From positions 1 through 8,301 of the forward strand of contig CAMWXO010000060.1 in NCBI GenBank assembly GCA_947178245.1: a stretch of 8,301 nt of DNA, written 5' to 3'. How positions within the stretch are numbered: position 1 is the stretch's first letter; each line of letters begins with the position of its first letter. The translations under genes were made by a program, and so were the position numbers. Of the stretch, positions 6,678-8,301 are shown piece after piece. Under the pieces are notes generated by a model. It was not told the DNA's origin, did not search any database, and saw nothing but the letters and a program-made list of their open reading frames with translations. The DNA comes from an uncultured Porphyromonadaceae bacterium. GTDB taxonomy: Bacteria > Bacteroidota > Bacteroidia > Bacteroidales > Muribaculaceae.

Positions 6678-8099
6678 ATGCGGTTTAGAATAATAAATAG
6701 GGTAGCGGTAGCGATTCTTCTGATCATCTCACAGATGTCGATATCGCTTTATGCGAAGCAGAGCGACGATCATCCGTGGAAAAACGGCCGACTCACAGTC
6801 TCGCCCGAAGGGAGGTATCTGATGCATGAAAACGGAACGCCTTTCTTCTGGCTTGGCGACACCGGATGGCTCATGCCGCAGCGCCTTGACCGCGACGAGG
6901 TTGAGTTCTACATATCACGCTGCGGAGAGGCCGGTTTCAACGTTATTCAGATTCAGACATTGAACGCCGTTCCCTCAATCAACACATACGGACAATATTC
7001 CATGACCGATGGATTTGATTTCTCCGATATAGATAAGCCCGGAGTCTACGGTTATTGGGATCATCTCGATCATATCATCAAGACGGCCGAGAACCACGGT
7101 ATATATATTGGCATGGTATGTATATGGGGCGGATTGGTGAAATCGGGTAAGATGAATGAGGAGCAGGCCGCTGACTATGGCCGGTTTCTTGCGAGAAGAT
7201 ACAAGGATGCTCCTAACATAGTGTGGATTATGGGTGGCGACATCAGGGGCGATGTGAAGCGCGAGGTCTGGGAAAGTCTGGCAACGGCCATACGAGAGGA
7301 AGACCCTGATCATCTCATGACGTTCCATCCTTTCGGGCGCACTACCTCCGCCAGGTGGTTTAACGATGCTGATTGGCTTGATTTCAATATGTTCCAGAGC
7401 GGTCATCGTCGTTATGGTCAGCAGAAAGGTGATGGCGACTTCACTCTTCCGCGCCATAATGAGGAAGACAATTGGCGATATGTGGAATATTGCCGGCAGA
7501 TGACTCCGTTGAAGCCCGTGATTGATGCGGAGCCGGTATATGAAGGTATTCCTCAGGGCTTGCATGACCCGGATGAAGCGCGATGGACAGCTGCCGATGT
7601 TCGCCGGTATGCTTACTGGTCGGTATTTGCCGGCGCATGTGGGCATACTTACGGCAACAATAGCATAATGCAGTTTTATCGTCCCGGCATCAATCCTGCC
7701 TACGGGGCCTCACAGCCATGGTGGGAAGCTCTCGATAATCCCGGATTCAACCAGATGAAGCATCTCAAGGCTCTCATCATGAAATTTCCATACTTCGAGC
7801 GTGTCCCTGATCAGAGCGTCATCGCAGGTGATAACGGAGAGAGATATGACTATGCTGTTGCCACGCGCGGTAAGGATTATCTGTTGGTCTATAATCATAC
7901 AGGAAGACCTATGGAGATAGATCTTACCAAAATCACCGGCAAGAAGAAGAAAGCCTGGTGGTTTAATCCGCAGAATGGAGAATATATGTTCATCGGTGAG
8001 TTCGACAACGCGAAAACCATGTTTGTTCCCGACGTTCCGTATGGCAGGGGAGAAGACCGTGTTCTTGTCGCTACAGACTCTGAATCGTCCTATATTTAA
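6678..8099 (+). CDS. Secreted DUF4038 glycoside hydrolase, GH140 (apiosidase)-like
   Basis: This 473-residue protein resembles DUF4038 enzymes, whose characterised members (GH140, e.g. Bacteroides BT1012) cleave the apiose-galacturonate bond in rhamnogalacturonan II. Residues 1-26 form a signal peptide (basic start, hydrophobic 9-24, likely cut after LYA); there is no lipobox Cys, so it should reach the periplasm or exterior as a soluble protein. A TIM-barrel-like domain spans about 35-375 with the family motif WLGDTGW at 58-64. Candidate catalytic residues are Asp188 in VWIMGGD and Glu285 in VIDAEP, matching by position the Asp/Glu pair I recall for BT1012. From about 377 to the end is a beta-rich domain of the type labelled putative collagen-binding (PF12904), with LLVYNHTGRPMEIDL and the WWFNPQNGEY motif. 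It starts 6 nt after lutC and so probably shares its mRNA. No SusC/SusD genes are visible, and substrate specificity beyond the family cannot be read from sequence. Confidence 0.85.
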   Translation: MRFRIINRVAVAILLIISQMSISLYAKQSDDHPWKNGRLTVSPEGRYLMHENGTPFFWLGDTGWLMPQRLDRDEVEFYISRCGEAGFNVIQIQTLNAVPSINTYGQYSMTDGFDFSDIDKPGVYGYWDHLDHIIKTAENHGIYIGMVCIWGGLVKSGKMNEEQAADYGRFLARRYKDAPNIVWIMGGDIRGDVKREVWESLATAIREEDPDHLMTFHPFGRTTSARWFNDADWLDFNMFQSGHRRYGQQKGDGDFTLPRHNEEDNWRYVEYCRQMTPLKPVIDAEPVYEGIPQGLHDPDEARWTAADVRRYAYWSVFAGACGHTYGNNSIMQFYRPGINPAYGASQPWWEALDNPGFNQMKHLKALIMKFPYFERVPDQSVIAGDNGERYDYAVATRGKDYLLVYNHTGRPMEIDLTKITGKKKKAWWFNPQNGEYMFIGEFDNAKTMFVPDVPYGRGEDRVLVATDSESSYI

Positions 8100-8101
8100 G
8101 C

Positions 8102-8122
8102 CTCGGCTGCATCTTATCTGAG
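8102..8122 (+). terminator. Weak hairpin just after the glycosidase gene
   Basis: CTCGG at 8102-8106 can pair with CTGAG at 8118-8122 (one G-U pair) over an 11-nt loop, directly after the TAA stop. The sequence that follows is A-rich and not a T tract, so intrinsic termination here would be weak at best. It may simply be chance. Confidence 0.2.
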
Positions 8123-8148
8123 AATAATAAATTTGCATTAACACTGCG

Positions 8149-8178
8149 AAAGAAATTTTAACATTTATTAATTTCTTT
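8149..8178. repeat. Perfect 9-bp inverted repeat, AT-rich
   Basis: AAAGAAATT at 8149-8157 is exactly inverted as AATTTCTTT at 8170-8178 around a 12-nt spacer. The stem contains one G-C pair per arm and ends in a short T-rich arm, so it could be a weak terminator for the preceding operon or a binding site. Such repeats also arise easily in AT-rich DNA. Confidence 0.3.
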
Positions 8179-8238
8179 GATATAAAGATTGTTAAGCACC
8201 ATATCGGGAGAAAAAGTGAGTAAAAAAGCTGTCGGGTC

Positions 8239-8269
8239 TTGCGGGGGGCTGAAAAATGTTGTAATTTTG
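8239..8269 (+). promoter_or_regulatory. Bacteroidetes-type promoter reading off the right edge
   Basis: TTG at 8239-8241 is followed after exactly 20 nt by TAATTTTG at 8262-8269, a full TAnnTTTG match. The spacer begins with a G run. Transcription would begin near 8275, only about 25 nt before the window ends. The remaining sequence, ending GGGGAGGCACAGC, shows no ATG and no complete RNA gene, so the driven gene (protein or RNA) is not visible here. Confidence 0.75.
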
Positions 8270-8301
8270 CATCCGCAATCGGGAAAACGGGGAGGCACAG
8301 C

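Noticed and set aside
8128..8135. TAAATTTG as a further promoter -7 box
   Set aside because: It matches TAnnTTTG, but no TTG lies about 20 nt upstream, and such octamers are frequent in AT-rich DNA.
8285..8301. Start of a tRNA gene at the right edge
   Set aside because: The visible bases do not place the conserved U8 before a D-stem start, and too little sequence remains to test the fold.

Overview
The window looks like chromosomal DNA from a Bacteroidales bacterium, possibly a gut Muribaculaceae-like lineage; this is inference from protein flavour and promoter grammar, with no taxonomic search. Two intergenic regions carry the Bacteroidetes sigma-ABfr promoter pattern (TTG, exactly 20 nt, TAnnTTTG). 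Starts lack clear Shine-Dalgarno sequences, which is normal in this phylum. All genes are on the plus strand.

Layout. (1) 2-2320: MutS2 (ATPase, coiled coil, KOW-like and Smr domains), with its N-terminus cut by the left edge. (2) 2321-2407: a short AT-rich gap with a well-formed promoter and a TAAGTGA/TCACTTA inverted repeat spanning its -7 box. (3) 2408-3841: an AldA-type (lactaldehyde/glycolaldehyde) dehydrogenase, intact except for one in-frame TAA at codon 68. (4) 3842-3926: an AT-rich gap with an imperfect hairpin. (5) 3927-6671: lutA, lutB and lutC, the CCG-domain, LUD/ferredoxin and LUD subunits of the L-lactate oxidation complex, packed with a 4-nt overlap and a 7-nt gap. (6) 6678-8099: a secreted DUF4038/GH140-like glycoside hydrolase (apiosidase family) only 6 nt after lutC. 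(7) 8100-8301: non-coding, with an AT-rich inverted repeat and a strong promoter that fires off the right edge towards an unseen gene.

How the genes may work together. AldA oxidises L-lactaldehyde, the end product of L-fucose and L-rhamnose breakdown, to L-lactate; LutABC oxidises L-lactate to pyruvate. Side by side they would form a short route from deoxysugar-derived lactaldehyde to pyruvate that needs no lactate importer, and none is visible here. The terminal GH140-like enzyme would act outside the cytoplasm on plant pectin side chains or another glycan, linking the cassette to polysaccharide feeding; this link is inference from gene order. The nonsense codon in aldA means the module may be broken in this strain, or that the base is an error. 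I see no mobile element, CRISPR array, rRNA or complete tRNA.
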